64,000 bases of DNA from Cryptomeria japonica. Its lineage: Eukaryota > Streptophyta > Pinopsida > Cupressales > Cupressaceae. This document shows positions 44,065 to 56,205 of the stretch, in pieces. The notes under the pieces were generated by a model, which saw nothing but the letters and a program-made list of their open reading frames with translations, was not told the origin of the DNA and ran no database searches. The position numbers were made by a program, and so were the translations under genes. The DNA lies in the NCBI RefSeq assembly GCF_030272615.1, contig NC_081415.1, positions 629,961,240 to 630,025,239 on the forward strand. Reading direction: 5' to 3'. Every line of letters begins with the position of its first letter. Positions within the stretch are counted from its first letter, which is position 1.

Positions 44065-47000
44065 TTATGACAATAAAGAATAAAGTTTGTCAAAAACTGA
44101 TTTAAAGTCCTGCAAAAATTGTTTCATAGATAAGGACCAGGACTCAAGTAGGGAGGTAGCCACTTCTTTCTCTATCTGCATCTAGGAGACTTGTTCTTCC
44201 ATGGCATCTATTGTTCTCATCTCTTGAGTCACTATTAAGGCATCCAGATTGAGATAACATTTCTGAAGTATTTGCAGGTGTGGGAGTAGAACCAGTTGTA
44301 GTTCCTACAAATCTCGAGTCCGGTTGCTGATTTCCAACTCTATTTTGGCAGACTAGATATGAAACCGGTGAACAGTTTGCCCATAAGCTATAAAATAAAC
44401 ATATGGCGGCTTGAAGGTGATCATGTATAACTGCAAGTTAGATTCTGGCTTTTTCTTCTGTACAATCACATCATCACAGAAGAGATGGGGTTGGCAAATC
44501 TTACTCAGTAGTAGATTCCCCTCATCCAGAGCATCCCTTATATCTTTTTGAACTTTTTGCAGATCGGACCGGAGCTCATTTAGCTTCTTCACCAGGGGAA
44601 TGTTGAGATCCTTTTGATGCTCTTTCTTGGTATTTGCCTCTGCTACCTCTTCTAGGCTCTGCATCTGATCATCCACTATAGTGCATAGGAGCTTCAATTG
44701 TGCCACTGATGAATCAGTATTGGGGAGGTTTGTGTCGGGTAAAAAACCGGTAAGAATGTCCACCATAGCTTGGATCACATCTTGCTCCTTCTTCCTCCTT
44801 ATCACTTCAAGGCATTCTTGAGCAACCTTAATGCTCTGTAGCAGCTCCATTTTGTTTGCAGACTGGAGGTCAATAGGACTGGTGAGGTCAGTCAGTTTGG
44901 CTTGACTACCGGTTGCCTTTGGAGTCTCCATCTGAGTGCTTTTTGCTGCTTCTTCTTTCTCTTCTTCCTTCTTTTTCTTCTCCGCTTCTTTTTTCCACTC
45001 CTCTTCCTTTTCCTCCTCTACTTTCTTCTTCTCCACTTCCTTTATCTTCTCCTCTTCCTTATCCTCCTCTACTTTCTTCTTCTCTGCTTCCTTTCTCTTC
45101 TCCTCTTCTTTATCATCCTCTACTTTCTTCTTCTCTGCTTCCTTTCTCTTCTCCTCTTCTTTATCTTCCTCTGCTTTCTTCTTCTCTACTTCCTTTCTCT
45201 TCTTCTCTTCTTTATCCTCCTCTTCTTTCTTCTTCTCCGCTTCCTTTCTCTTCTCCTCTTCTTTATCCTCCTCTACTTTCTTCTTCTTTGCATCTTCTTG
45301 TTTCTTTTTATCTTCTTCCTTTTTTCTCTTTTCCTCCTCTTTTCTTCTCATCTTCTTCCTTTTTCTTCTCCTCCACTTGCTTCTTTGCTTCCTCTTTTTT
45401 GTCCTCTCCTTCCTTTTGATTTTCTATATGTTCTGCCTACTTCTTCTGTCCTATTGCTTCTGATGGTGTACCCTTAGCAACATCCTCTACATCCAGAGCA
45501 TCGACATCAATAGTGTCTATAAGTTCAGTAACCGGGTTTCCTTCATTATCAAACACTTCATCCGATTTTGTTATTGTCGGTTCTTGCTCAGCCTTCTTGT
45601 TGGCTTGAAGCACTTTGTGTGTATGTACAGCAGTCATCATATGAAGATGACTGTCTTTTTCAACATCATCAATTCTCCCTTCTAATAACCAGAGTCTTCT
45701 CCTTCTAGTGAAGAAGAGTCCTTTATTTTGATTGATGACTTCAAATAGCTCAGAATTGGACAGGTCAGGAAAGTGTTGGGTAAAAAATTTCTCCCTTATT
45801 TCTTGTTCCTTCTCTATGGCAATGCACCATTTATTGTCTAAAGACTTATACAAAGAATCTAGTGTCTCAGATCTAATTTCTGAAGGCGACCGGTCATTAG
45901 CACACAAATACTTAATAGTTTCCTGCTCAACTTCTTCTTTTTCTTCATCATTGAAATCATCAAAATGATCTAATAAGTCATTCAATAACTTTCTCCTAAT
46001 ATTTTTAATAGTTCTTTGACAATGTGTCAAAGGTTTGTAGGAAGAGATGTCAATTTTTACTGGTGCCGATGATGTCGGTTCATTCTTTGTCTTTTTCTTT
46101 GTTTGCCTAGTCTTCTTCTTAGGCGGTTCTTCTGACATCATTTCTTCTGAGTCAGGTGTTTTGCTTTTAGTCTTCCACTTCCTCTCAAAGACTTTTGTAG
46201 TTGTTGCTTCTGGTTTCTTCTAAATTGGTGACCACTTGGTCACTTTGGGACTGGCTACAGTAACTGGTGCCGATGCTGAAGGCACTACCTTTGCTTTCTT
46301 TGTTGAGGGTTCTTCAACAGGTGTAACCCTTTCTAAATAAGTGTCAGTTCTCTTTGCCTTAGGATCAAGGGGCAAGGCAAGTAGGGTAGAAGCATACTCG
46401 TTCAGCATATCATACATTACCTCATAGCCCACAGGCTCCACTTCTTCTTGTCTAGGCTCAACCGCCTCCATTATACACACATCAACTTTGATGGTGAAGC
46501 ATATGTCCTCCTCATACTTCTTGACTATATCACCGGATAACCCTATCCATTGGATCATCTTGTGCCTGAACTCATCAAAGTATTTGTTCAGTGCTTTTGG
46601 ATAGCTGGTTCCAACTGCTTGTAGACTTTCCTTGATTTGTTTTGTCACCGGTTGATCGACAGACCACTGAATGTCTCCTACTCCTAGAAAGTAACCTTGA
46701 AAGTAAAAGAACAACCCAACTAGTAGTTGTCCAAACTTGAATCTCAATGCATTGTCCTATTTGATTGACTTAAGATTCAACATAATTTGTTTTTGCATAC
46801 AAGTGCACAGATCAAATGATGCATCCTCCTTGATCATCCTGTAAGCGATATTTATCGTTGCAGCAGAGACAAAATTAATTCTGCTAGTAGAGAACATCTG
46901 GTAACCTATCACCATGCATGCATACTTGACCAGATCATCCTTGATTGAGTTGATGGTCATGCCACGTGAGTCACTCACTGAACCGGTGAGCTTGGACATT

Positions 47001-47434
47001 TCAATCTTGCTGACCTTCCTTAGGGCTAGCACTTCCCCTGTATTGCAAAAACCGGTGACGAAATGAATCGCTTCCAGTGTGATATCATGTGTTCTCTCAA
47101 GATACATCTTGTCACCATGAAATTTGCTCAGAATGATTCGAATGTGGTCATCTGTGAAATCCTCTAGGAAGTAAACCGCATTGTGAAGTTTCTTTTTCTC
47201 CAAGATGCTATACTTCGGTTTGATCTTTTTATCGTTCCCATAGAATAGACCTAGCTGAGAATGGATTGTGAGAGACCCTAGGTCTTCAATTTTACAATCT
47301 ATATAATCAGAAATTCCTTCTTCCACTATCACACCAACTGGTACTTGAGACAAGGCATTATATTTCGAATTTCATTGTATGAAGTCCATGGAATCAACAG
47401 TTGCACTAGAACTATCATGAGATGCGAAAGCCAT
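44065..47434 (-). pseudogene. ORF2 of element E: unknown protein of about 1,100 residues, nearly intact
   Basis: ATG 47434 to TAA 44065-44067 with a handful of stops (about 47373, 46754, 46219, 45435, 44354 and 44182) and one frameshift near 45360-45435. Domains as in C: N-terminal block with D-I-T-L-E-A-I-H-F-V-T-G (about residue 120) and I-G-Y-Q-M-F-x-T-S-R (about 190); hydrophobic L-L-V-G-L-F-F-Y-F (about 235); basic linker with K-K-K-T-R-Q-T-K-K-K (about 440); helical domain (45630-46010); Lys/Glu repeats; helical C-terminus ending F-K-S-V-F-D-K-L. No enzyme motif recognised. Few stops over a thousand codons suggest long-term constraint before inactivation. Confidence 0.72.
44948..45330 (-). 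repeat. 51-bp tandem repeat coding Lys/Glu 17-mers in E ORF2
   Basis: About seven units of 51 bases, each encoding 17 residues of the type K-E-E-E-K-R-K-E-A-E-K-K-K-V-E-E-D. Likely a long single alpha helix. The three overlapping plus-strand frames rich in Leu, Ser and Phe are artefacts of this repeat. Confidence 0.85.
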
Positions 47435-47874
47435 GATAAAATAGAAAACTCAAGAAATACCTTTCAGAAATCAAGAATTTGGGGCTTGCTAATTTTAATT
47501 CGCCTCACACTTTGTTGGTTGTTAAATCACCACTTTAAGTTCTTCTCTTGACCGTTTGATATTTGCTTTTGAATCTTCTTTAGGGTTCGAAATTTCTTTG
47601 AATTGCAACACAAATCACTTTTTCTTTGCCCTACACTTGAAAACTTCTTCGTTCAAAAAATGATAGTGAGAAATGATTTGAAAATTCCTTTTAAACAGGT
47701 TCTCCACCTACCATAATAAATGCTCCAATATTAGGGCGTAAACCCTAATTTGCTTGTTACCATTTCTGATCTTCTGCCAAATGATAGGTATCACACACCA
47801 GTTAAGGTCTTTACCCGTGTAAACTAGGGGTTTGAAACATTTCACCATTTGCTCCCCCTAAGCTTTTCTGATGC
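47435..47874 (-). promoter_or_regulatory. Inter-ORF region of E with promoter-like signals
   Basis: 440 bases without a gene. On the minus strand a TATA-like tgtttaaaagg lies at about 47686-47696, roughly 255 bases before the ORF2 ATG. Telo-box aaccctaaa lies at 47579-47587, and a second aaaccctaa near 47740. Same spacing logic as C and D. Confidence 0.45.
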
Positions 47875-49152
47875 CTAGTTTGCCGGTTCCGTGATTTCCA
47901 CACTAGGTGCAGAAACCGGTTCTTCTTGCAACATTGCTAGTTTCTTCTTCCAGGTTTTGTTCATATCCGCTTGAACGGTTTCAACATCAATTTTTCCTTC
48001 CGGAGTGATTGGTATGTCATTTGATATGTTCTTTCTTGTCCTGCAGAATCTAGCAATGTGACCCAGTTTGTTGCAATGATAGAAGACCATTCCAGGTGCT
48101 CTCCATGGTCCATTATTCATGTTACCGTTCTTCCTCCTGCATGTTGCAGCAGTGTGACCATGACAATGACAGATCAAACAGTTTTCTCTCCATCCGGTTG
48201 CCACTTGATAGCCATCGCTTCCTGGCTGATGATTAAAGGCATTAAACTGGTTGTGATTCCGGTTGACAAGAGGTTCCAGGCCAACTCCTTGAGTCCTCTG
48301 AGGATATCTTCCAGAGTTGTTCATAACAGATTTGCATTCAGATGCTCTATGCCCAAACTTGTTGCATGCATAACAATTACCATTGAACTTATTGGATCTA
48401 GGTACATTGTTCATAAAGTAAAGAAAATTATTGTAGGCTTTGCTCCTACACACATTGGCAGTATGTCCTTCTTTAAGACAGTTAAAGAAAACAAGTTTAA
48501 AATTTTGCTTACCTTTATCCTTTGATGCCAGTTATTTCTTTGATGCTCCAGCATTTTTACTAGAGGTCTCACCTTCCTCATGACTAGAATAACCAAGTCC
48601 ATCAGTATTCTTGACAGGTTTGGCAGATTTAAGCTTTTGCTCTAGCTTAACAGTACTCTTGTTGATCTTAGCAAGTATTTCCTTTGACTCAGAGAGTTCT
48701 TTGGAAATAGCAGCATTTGTTTCCGTTAAGTTTGCATTCTCAGAGATGGTCATGTTCAATTCTCCTTGCATGTCTTCCTTTTCCACTTTGCTCGCATGGA
48801 GTTGAGTAGTTAGGGCACTGATCTCTTGCTTCAGTTTGGAGATTTCATGATCTTTGTCTTTTACTAGATCTTCAGCTTCCCTTTGGTTCTCAAGCTCTTG
48901 GCATATTCGAATAGTCAGTCCTTCCAACTCTTTTATCAGGTTGGAATTGGATTCATTCAGCTTTTCTACTTCTGGAATTAGGGCTTCCATGTCCGCTTCA
49001 TCAAAAGAACTATTTTCAGATAGCTCCATCAGTTTTTCAGCATGTTCTCTCCTTTTTGCTTGAGAGGCCTTATAATTGACCATAAGATCATCATAGGCTT
49101 GCTCAGACTGAGTGAGCCGATGAGTAAGTTCCCTCATAGTGTATTCCCCCAT
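47875..49152 (-). pseudogene. ORF1 (Gag-like) of element E
   Basis: ATG 49152; one frame to 47875 with a single stop (48532-48534), so close to intact. Coiled coil for about 185 residues, G-L-G-Y at 48589-48600, then four knuckles: F-F-N-C-L-K-E-G-H (first Cys lost), C-Y-A-C-N-K-F-G-H, C-L-I-C-H-C-H-G-H, F-Y-H-C-N-K-L-G-H (first Cys lost). It ends with an E-P-A-N tail. No capsid domain. An in-frame extension upstream to 49260 lies in the LTR and primer site and is not favoured as the start. Confidence 0.78.
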
Positions 49153-49187
49153 ATCTCTTTCCAAGTGGTTAGACTTATAGAAAGGTA

Positions 49188-49202
49188 GGCTCTGATACCA
49201 AT
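49188..49202 (-). other. Primer-binding site of element E
   Basis: Minus strand reads attggtatcagagcc next to the 5' LTR, exact initiator-Met tRNA complement. Confidence 0.9.
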
Positions 49203-50317
49203 TGATGAATACTAAGAGGGGGGGTGAATTAGTATGCCAAAAATTATTGTACTTAAACACTTTACTAGACTACCAGTAAACCGGTAAAACAGTTTAGCAG
49301 ACAAACTGATTAGCACACATGCAAACAAAATAGCAAATAATGCATTCACCCACAGAAGCACAAACACCATAACACGAGAGATTTTGACGTGGAAACCCAA
49401 ATGGGAAAAACCACGGTGAGATGGAACTCACAAGTAACAATCTGCAGAATAGGAACCAGATCGGTTAAGGTCATACAATATTCTTTACTAGAACAAATCC
49501 TGTTAGGAATCTCAATCTCTGTTAGGAGATAAGTCTGATTAAAGACTACCTTGCTAGAGGATTTTAGATCCATAGATGTGAACCACCTTGCCTACCCGGT
49601 TAAGGGCTTCAGACTTGTCGAAGATGTGAGTAATCAACAAGTGAGTGATCTAGTAAATAGCACAGATTGCTTGATTAGATCCTTGATAGCTCATTCCTAA
49701 TGCATTCCAGCATTACTTTAGTCTTCAACACATTCACTCTCTACCTCTACACGTAGACCTAAACTTTTCTTCAATCTTATCACTCACAAAAACTCTCCTA
49801 CCACCTTAAACCCTAGCAACAACTTAAAACCCTAGACATGATGTCCTTATAAAGGAATTTGATTTCATGTCAGTCCAATAGGATTACAATACAATTTCCT
49901 AGGTTTAATGAATCTAGACATACTTTGTAACATGACACAAAAATAACTGCCAGAGTGTCGGCACCATCAAACAATCGGTGGATGGTAACTCATCACAGAG
50001 TATTAACAGTTTATACAAAATACTGGTTGAAGCAAAATACCGGTTACCGGTTTGACAATAATGAAAACTGGGAAATATGGGTTGTGTCGCTTTGTTCCTT
50101 CATATCGCTTGAGATCCTCGAACCGCTTGGGGTCTTCATACTGCTTCAGATCGATAAACACTTTCTACAAAACACCGATAGTCTTAATACTATAATACAT
50201 CATATCGGTTGGAACAAATACCGGTTGAGCTTTAACTCATACATACAAAAAGTGATCTCAAATCAAGTGTGTGTCCATCAATGACAATCACAGCATTAAT
50301 CATCAAAAATGCCAACA
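49203..50317 (-). repeat. 5' LTR of element E
   Basis: 1115 bp; hairpin 49389-49414 (GTGG/CCAC with CCC/GGG), C-rich box at about 49213-49229, right end gccaaca at 50317 followed by ttggg. Confidence 0.87.
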
Positions 50318-50322
50318 TTGGG

Positions 50323-51867
50323 AACCGGTTGCAAAACAGCCTAGCACCAGTAACAGTGCTCCTACATTGGTAGATGCTGATGCTGATGAAGATGAGGATG
50401 AAGAAGAAAAGCAAGAGGAAACAACTAAGATCATTCCTAGGTATGTAAATTTGAATCATGATCTAAAAAAGATAATAGGAGACAAGGATGCAGGAATTCT
50501 TACAAGAAGAAAGGTCAGAGAAAAGTCTTGCATGATCTCTAAATTTGAGCCTAAAACATTTAAAGAGGCACATAAAGATGAAGACTAGATCAAGGCAATG
50601 GAAGAGGAACTTGACCAGATAGAAAATAATGGTACATGATCTTTGGTACCCAGACCCGAGCATAAAAATGTGATAGGCATCAAATGGGTTCTCATAAATA
50701 AGCTGAATGAAGATGACTCAGTGGCTAGAAACAAAGCCAAATTGGTGTGTAAAGGATATGCTCAAGAAGAAGGAGAAGACTATGAAGAAACCTTTGCTCC
50801 AATAGCTAGATTGGAAGGAGTTCGTATGCTTCTTGCATATGTAGCCTTCAAGGGATTCAAAGTATATCAAATGGATGTAAAATTTGCATTGCTGAATGGA
50901 ATACTTGAAGAGGAGGTGTATATAGAGCAACCAAATGGGTTTGCCTTATCAGAAGATAGTGACATGGTGTGTAGGATACATAAAACCTTGTATGGATTGA
51001 AGCAGGCACCTAGAGCATGGTATGAATGCTTACACTCCCATCTTGTGAAGATTGGATTTGAAAGAACAAGCAAAGATAGAAATATCTAGTTGAAATCAGA
51101 AGGAGATCAGATTTTGATCTATGAAGTATTTGTTGATGACATAATTTTTTGGTGGAGATGACAAGATGAGTCATGATTTTGCAGATGAGATGAAAAAGGA
51201 ATTTGAGATGTCACTTATAGGGGAGATTAAGATCTTCATTGGACTACAGATTCAACAAATTAAAGATGGAATCTTTATCACTCAGTCCAAGTATGTCAAA
51301 GAGGTATTGAAGACCTTTGGCATGGAGGATAGCAAACTAGTTGGTACACCGATGGTGACCAGTTGTAAATCATCAAAAGAGGATGACTCAGTGTTGGTAA
51401 ATTAGAAGGAATGTCGATCAATGATTGGTAAATTGCACTATGTAGTACATAGCAGACTGGACATTACACACGCAGCAGGCATTACTGCACGGTTCCATAA
51501 AATTCCAAGAGAATCCCACTTGGTAGGAGTCAAGAGGATTCCAATATATCTAAAGGGAACTATTGACTATGGATTATGGTATCCCTATAGTAATGACTTC
51601 AACCTAAAAGTGCTTACAGATGCTAACTGGGCTGGTAATGTGGACGACCGGAAAAGCACAACTGGTGGTGCATTCTTTCTTGGTGGTAGACTAGTCTCAT
51701 GGATGTGTAAGATGTAGAGTTGTATCTCTCAGTCTACAGTAGAAGCAGAGTATGTTGCAGCATTTATGAATTGCACCCAGACAATTTGGATGAAGCATGT
51801 ATTAAATGGCTTCAAAGTTCCTATATCTAAATCTGTAAGTATATTTTGTGACAACACAAGCACAATT
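50323..51867 (+). pseudogene. pol: Reverse transcriptase and RNase H (N-terminal part) of element Y
   Basis: Starts with an acidic linker, then [10 protein letters not shown] near 50685, [10 protein letters not shown] near 50740, Q-M-D-V-K near 50870, [11 protein letters not shown] near 50990, active site F-V-D-D at 51129-51140. Frameshift just after (near 51150). RNase H with T-D-A-N-W-A-G near 51617 and a C-D-N-T segment near 51850. Element X cuts in at 51868; the frame resumes at 60007. Stops near 50586, 50637, 51088, 51403 and 51716. Confidence 0.85.
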
Positions 51868-52924
51868 TGTCAGGTCCCGGAGACAACTGAGAGGGGGGGT
51901 GAATTATTTGTCTAATAAATTCAACCAAAAGCCAATTAACCAACTTAATGCTTAATACCGGTAAACTAGTTAAGTATGTCGATAGACAGTGTTAACAGTA
52001 AATTGCTATACTGGTAAAGATTAATGCATGAAACATAAACATAAAGTCATCCATAACACTTAACACAAATATTTGTACGTGGAAACCCTATAAGGGGAAA
52101 AACCACAGTGGAAAAACTTACCCACAATTAGATGATACTACTACAGATAGTAAGTGTACATAAATGGGGTCTGCACATGCAGAAAGGCCAACAACCTAGA
52201 GCTCACTGCTCAATCACAAAATGGGAGTCACACTGACTACAGTTGGATGGTTAAATCCAATAAGAATGTACTATACAAAATAACATCTTCATATGCTGGA
52301 TTCAGTACCGGTGTAATGCTGATATGCTTATACAAAAACCTAGCTTCACCTTCAAATGATGTCTTCGTGTATACCTCTACTTAATCTCGCATATACCTTC
52401 ACTCAATTCTTTTTTGCATTCCACACTTGATCTTACAAATAAGATCTTACATTTATACCATACCCTAAGACCAATTTTAGTAGGTCGGCTCTACAAGATA
52501 TTACAATAAAAACATTTTACAAACAATATAATATCTGATGCAATAACTGATTAAACATGTCAGCTTAATGCATTTACATCAATAATAAATCATCTCCATA
52601 GCATGCCATGCTGGTCTGGAAAAGATAAACCGGCTGGTGTAACCCTAGATAACCTAGACCTATTTGCCGGTAAAAGAAAATATGCAAATATGAATATACC
52701 AATGATCAATTCTTCAAAACAAAGTTTTCACATGATGTCTTTGACATTACCAAGTGTCTTCCATATCATTCCAGGTACCGGTGAACATTATATCCTATCG
52801 GTGAACCATATACCAGTAACTGTGCAATAGTTACTTGCTTGTCGATGAATGTTGCTGGATCTCCAAAGTTCTTGTTTTCAGTAGGTGTTGACATCAATGA
52901 CAAAACCATACCAAAATACCAACA
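51868..52924 (-). repeat. 3' LTR of element X
   Basis: In its own direction TGTTGGTATTTTGG... to ...ACCTGACA. TATA-like ggtataaatg at about 52446-52457. PPT-repeat arm 52887-52903. Contains ORF-like stretches (52154-52384, 52603-52830) that are LTR sequence. Confidence 0.9.
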
Positions 52925-53257
52925 ATCTCCCCCTTTGGCATTGATGGCAACACAAGATGGAAAAATCATCAAAGTGCCAAAACAGAAATGCCAAATACCA
53001 AAAACCAACAATCTCAATTTCTCCCCCTGGGAGAAACATGACTTTATCCAAAAAATTATTTTCAATACCAATCTCTCCTTAAAAGATAATGTGTTTTTCC
53101 ATAGATATCTCTCCCCCTTTGACATCAAATACCAAAGCTACAAAAATCAAGTTCATACAAAATACCAACTACTCCCCCTGAGAAGTAGCTTCCTCATCAA
53201 AGACCGAAATAAAGATTTGTCTTTTAATTCTGTCGGTTGATGACAATCATCAACTGT
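52925..53257 (-). other. 3' untranslated region and polypurine tracts of X
   Basis: Minus-strand purine tracts at about 52926-52936 (LTR-adjacent), 53021-53030, 53110-53120 and 53173-53181. Arm of the inverted repeat at 52935-52951. No gene. Confidence 0.8.
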
Positions 53258-54730
53258 CTAAGTCTCTACCGGTGGTGGTATGACTCCAAGCTAATCTTTG
53301 AGATATTCAAAAGTCTCCTTAGGCAAAGGTTTTGTGAAAATATCTGCAAGTTGTTCTTTAGTATTCACATAAACCAGTTTTATCTCTTTTTCTTCAACTT
53401 TTTCCCTTAGAAAATTCAGTTTGATAGAAACATATTTTGTTTTAAAATGTAATACCGAATTCTTAGATATATCAATTCCTGCAGTGTTATCACAATATAT
53501 AGTAATAGGTTCCTTACATTTTACCTTTATGTCTTTCAACATTTGCTTAAGCCATAGTAACTGTGTACAGTTAGTTGCTGCTTTAACATATTCTAATTCT
53601 GCTGTTGATAAAGATGTACAACTCTATTTCTTACTCAGCCAAGAAACTAATCTCTTTCCAAGAAAGAATGCTCCTCCAGTGGTGCTCTTTCTATCATCCA
53701 CATCTCCTGCCCAATTTGCATCTGTGTATGCACATAGGTCAAAAATTTTATCTTTAGGATACCATAATCCAAGATTTGACGTGCCTTGTAAGTACCGAAA
53801 AATCCTTTTCACTGCCGATTCATGATTTTCCTTAGGATTACTTTGAAATCTAGAAACAATACATATTGCATTCATAATATCAGGCTTGGTTTGTGTCAAA
53901 TACAGTAAACCTCCTATCATAGATTTGTATCTAGTTGGATTAACAGGTGTAGATTCATCCCTTTCAGATAGTTTGTCATTTGTAGTCATAGGTGTGCTTA
54001 CCGGTCTAGAGTTCTCCATCCCAAATTTCTTTAGTAATTCTTTCAAGTACTTGGATTGACTCAAAAATATACCTTTATCAGTCTGTGAAATCTGTAAACC
54101 TAAAAAGAATTTTATCTCTCCAATCATAGACATTTCAAATTCTTGCTGCATTTTAATAGAAAATTCCTTGCATAATCCATCTTCTCCTCTAAAGATTATA
54201 TCATCAACAAATACTTCAATAATCAAGATGTCATCATTAGTTATTTTGTAATATAAATTGCTATCTGCATTTCCTTTAGTAAAACCAATCTTTAAAAGAT
54301 ATTTATCCAACCTTGCATACCAAGCTCTTGGGGCTTGTTTTAATCCATACAGAGCTTTTCTTAACCTACAAACCATATCATTATCATCTGTCAAAGAAAA
54401 TCCATTAGGTTGTTCAATATATACTTACTCTTCAAGATCTCCATTCAAAAATGCACATTTAATATCCATTTGATAAACTTTGTAGTCCTTGTGAGCTGCA
54501 AAAGCCAAGAATAATCTGACTGCCTCAATCCTGGCTACCAGTGCAAAGGTTTCACTATAATCAACTCCTTCTTTTTGAGAATATCCCTTACACACTAGTC
54601 TTGCTTTATTTCTGACAACCTTACCAACTTCATTAAGTTTGTTTCTAAATACCCATTTGGTTCCAATTACATTTTTATCTTTATGCTGAGGAACTAATGT
54701 CCAAGTATTATTTTTCTCAATCTGTCCTAA
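53258..54730 (-). pseudogene. pol: Reverse transcriptase and RNase H of element X
   Basis: Continues gag-pol from 56206 across solo LTR W (1470 + 5 bases; the frames match on both sides). RT with K-W-V-F-R-N-K-L near 54640, active site F-V-D-D at 54200-54211, P-V-S-T-P-M near 54000. RNase H with Y-T-D-A-N-W-A-G near 53715 and terminal D-I-F-T-K-P-L-P near 53330. Stops near 54427, 53622 and 53288. The final stop at 53258-53260 is taken as the true end. Confidence 0.88.
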
Positions 54731-56200
54731 TGATAGTTATGATACTTAATATAAGTACAGATCCAATAGCCAACAAGATGAGAGGGGGGGGGTGAATCAT
54801 ACAAACTTAATCATCCATAAAAATATCAAATTCAACCTCGGTAACATATATCAGTCATATAATCAAAAACTGTCAAATTTGTAAACTCAAAAGCACATGA
54901 ACACTATAAACCTCATAACACCAGATTTAACGTGGAAACCCAAATAAGGAAAAACCACTGTGGGATTTCAGACCCACTAAGAAATATACTCTTCTAGAGT
55001 ATGCTTAGTTAAAAGCAAATCTTGTTAAAGATTAAAAACACATTGCTAGATGTGACCCAGTTAAGGGATTTCCCTCAGATCTATTAGGATCTTCACTTTG
55101 TTAGAAGTGACCTTGTCAAAGGATTTCAAACACTCAATCAGAATGTCACCTTGTTAGAGGATTTACATATAAGACTGTTAAGTCCACTCAGTTAAGAGAT
55201 TTCCTATCACTTTCTCAAAATAACAGTAATACAATCTATCTGCAACTTCACATTTGAAATGCTAAAGAAAATTCCTATTTGTTCAATACAATCTAGACAT
55301 AGAACTAATCTTGTCTATCTACTGGGAATCAATACTTTGTTATTCTAACAGGTCTTCAAGCTTCTGTCCTTAGTAATCACTATGTAGCATCCCTATGCAT
55401 ACACTTGCCCACATACATTGTTTATCAACAGTTCCTTATTTATAAACAATCTTCTAACTACTTAATCTCCTTGATCACATTTCCCATGATCAATCATAGC
55501 CATCAGATCTTCAATCTTGTCTAGGTTCATTGTATCTTTTGATCTAAAAATGTTTTACCCCACCTTGGAACTTGCACAATCACCTTGGAACTTGTGTTAG
55601 GGTAATGCGGTTCAATCTGAGCTGTAGATCTTCTTGTCGACTTTCCATTGCCTTAGATTCATTTAACAAACTTATTTTACAGCTTGCCAATCATTGATCC
55701 ACTCCAGCTCATCAACAGCTTTCATTAAATATCACATGTAAACATTTAATGCTTTTTGTTATAGCTCGGTTACAACTCGGTGAATACTAAACTTCACTCG
55801 GTAGACATTTTGTCTTCATTAACCGACTGCAATAACCTTAGGGTTTACCAACTAGGTTCTTTGCTTGATAACATAGTATAGTATTAACCTTTACATTTTA
55901 CAACATATGTATGATGTTAAAACAATCTAAAACATCAAGATCTCATCATTGTCTGACTCAGTAGAGTTGCCCATTGAATAACTTATCCCCTTATTCATCA
56001 TATTCTTTCCTGTGTCTTTACCGACTTCTTTATAATCTTCATATCATATTTCTTAAGATATGGCAACATCATACTGAATTAGAAAATCAATTTCTTGACA
56101 TCAATGACAAAATAATAATATCAAGATAGTAAAACATCTCTAATCAGTTATGTCCATAATCATCAACAACCTTCTCAATATCCTTGTAATATTGCCAACA
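54731..56200 (-). mobile_element. Solo LTR of family W inside X's pol gene
   Basis: 1470 bp, own direction TGTTGGCAATATT... to ...TAACTATCA, exact 5-bp duplication cctaa (54726-54730, 56201-56205). No internal sequence, hence an LTR-LTR recombination product. Hairpin 54932-54958 and half-palindromic units 54980-55220. X's reading frame runs into it from both sides, proving insertion after X. Confidence 0.9.
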
Positions 56201-56205
56201 CCTAA

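Larger units (their letters stand above)
42597..50317 (-). mobile_element. Element E: two-ORF non-autonomous LTR retrotransposon
   Basis: 7721 bp on the minus strand, LTRs 42597-43778 (3' copy, 1182 bp) and 49203-50317 (5' copy, 1115 bp), primer site 49188-49202. ORF1, a promoter-like gap, ORF2, polypurine tracts. Target duplication ctggg/ttggg (one C-to-T change). Y's reading frame resumes when E and one copy are removed. Same gene plan as B, C and D with a different LTR. Its two ORFs are the best kept of the lineage after Z. Confidence 0.87.

Noticed and set aside
44902-45477. Three long overlapping plus-strand frames rich in Leu, Ser and Phe
   Set aside because: They are the complement of the minus-strand Lys/Glu repeat of element E's ORF2; a low-complexity repeat keeps all frames open.
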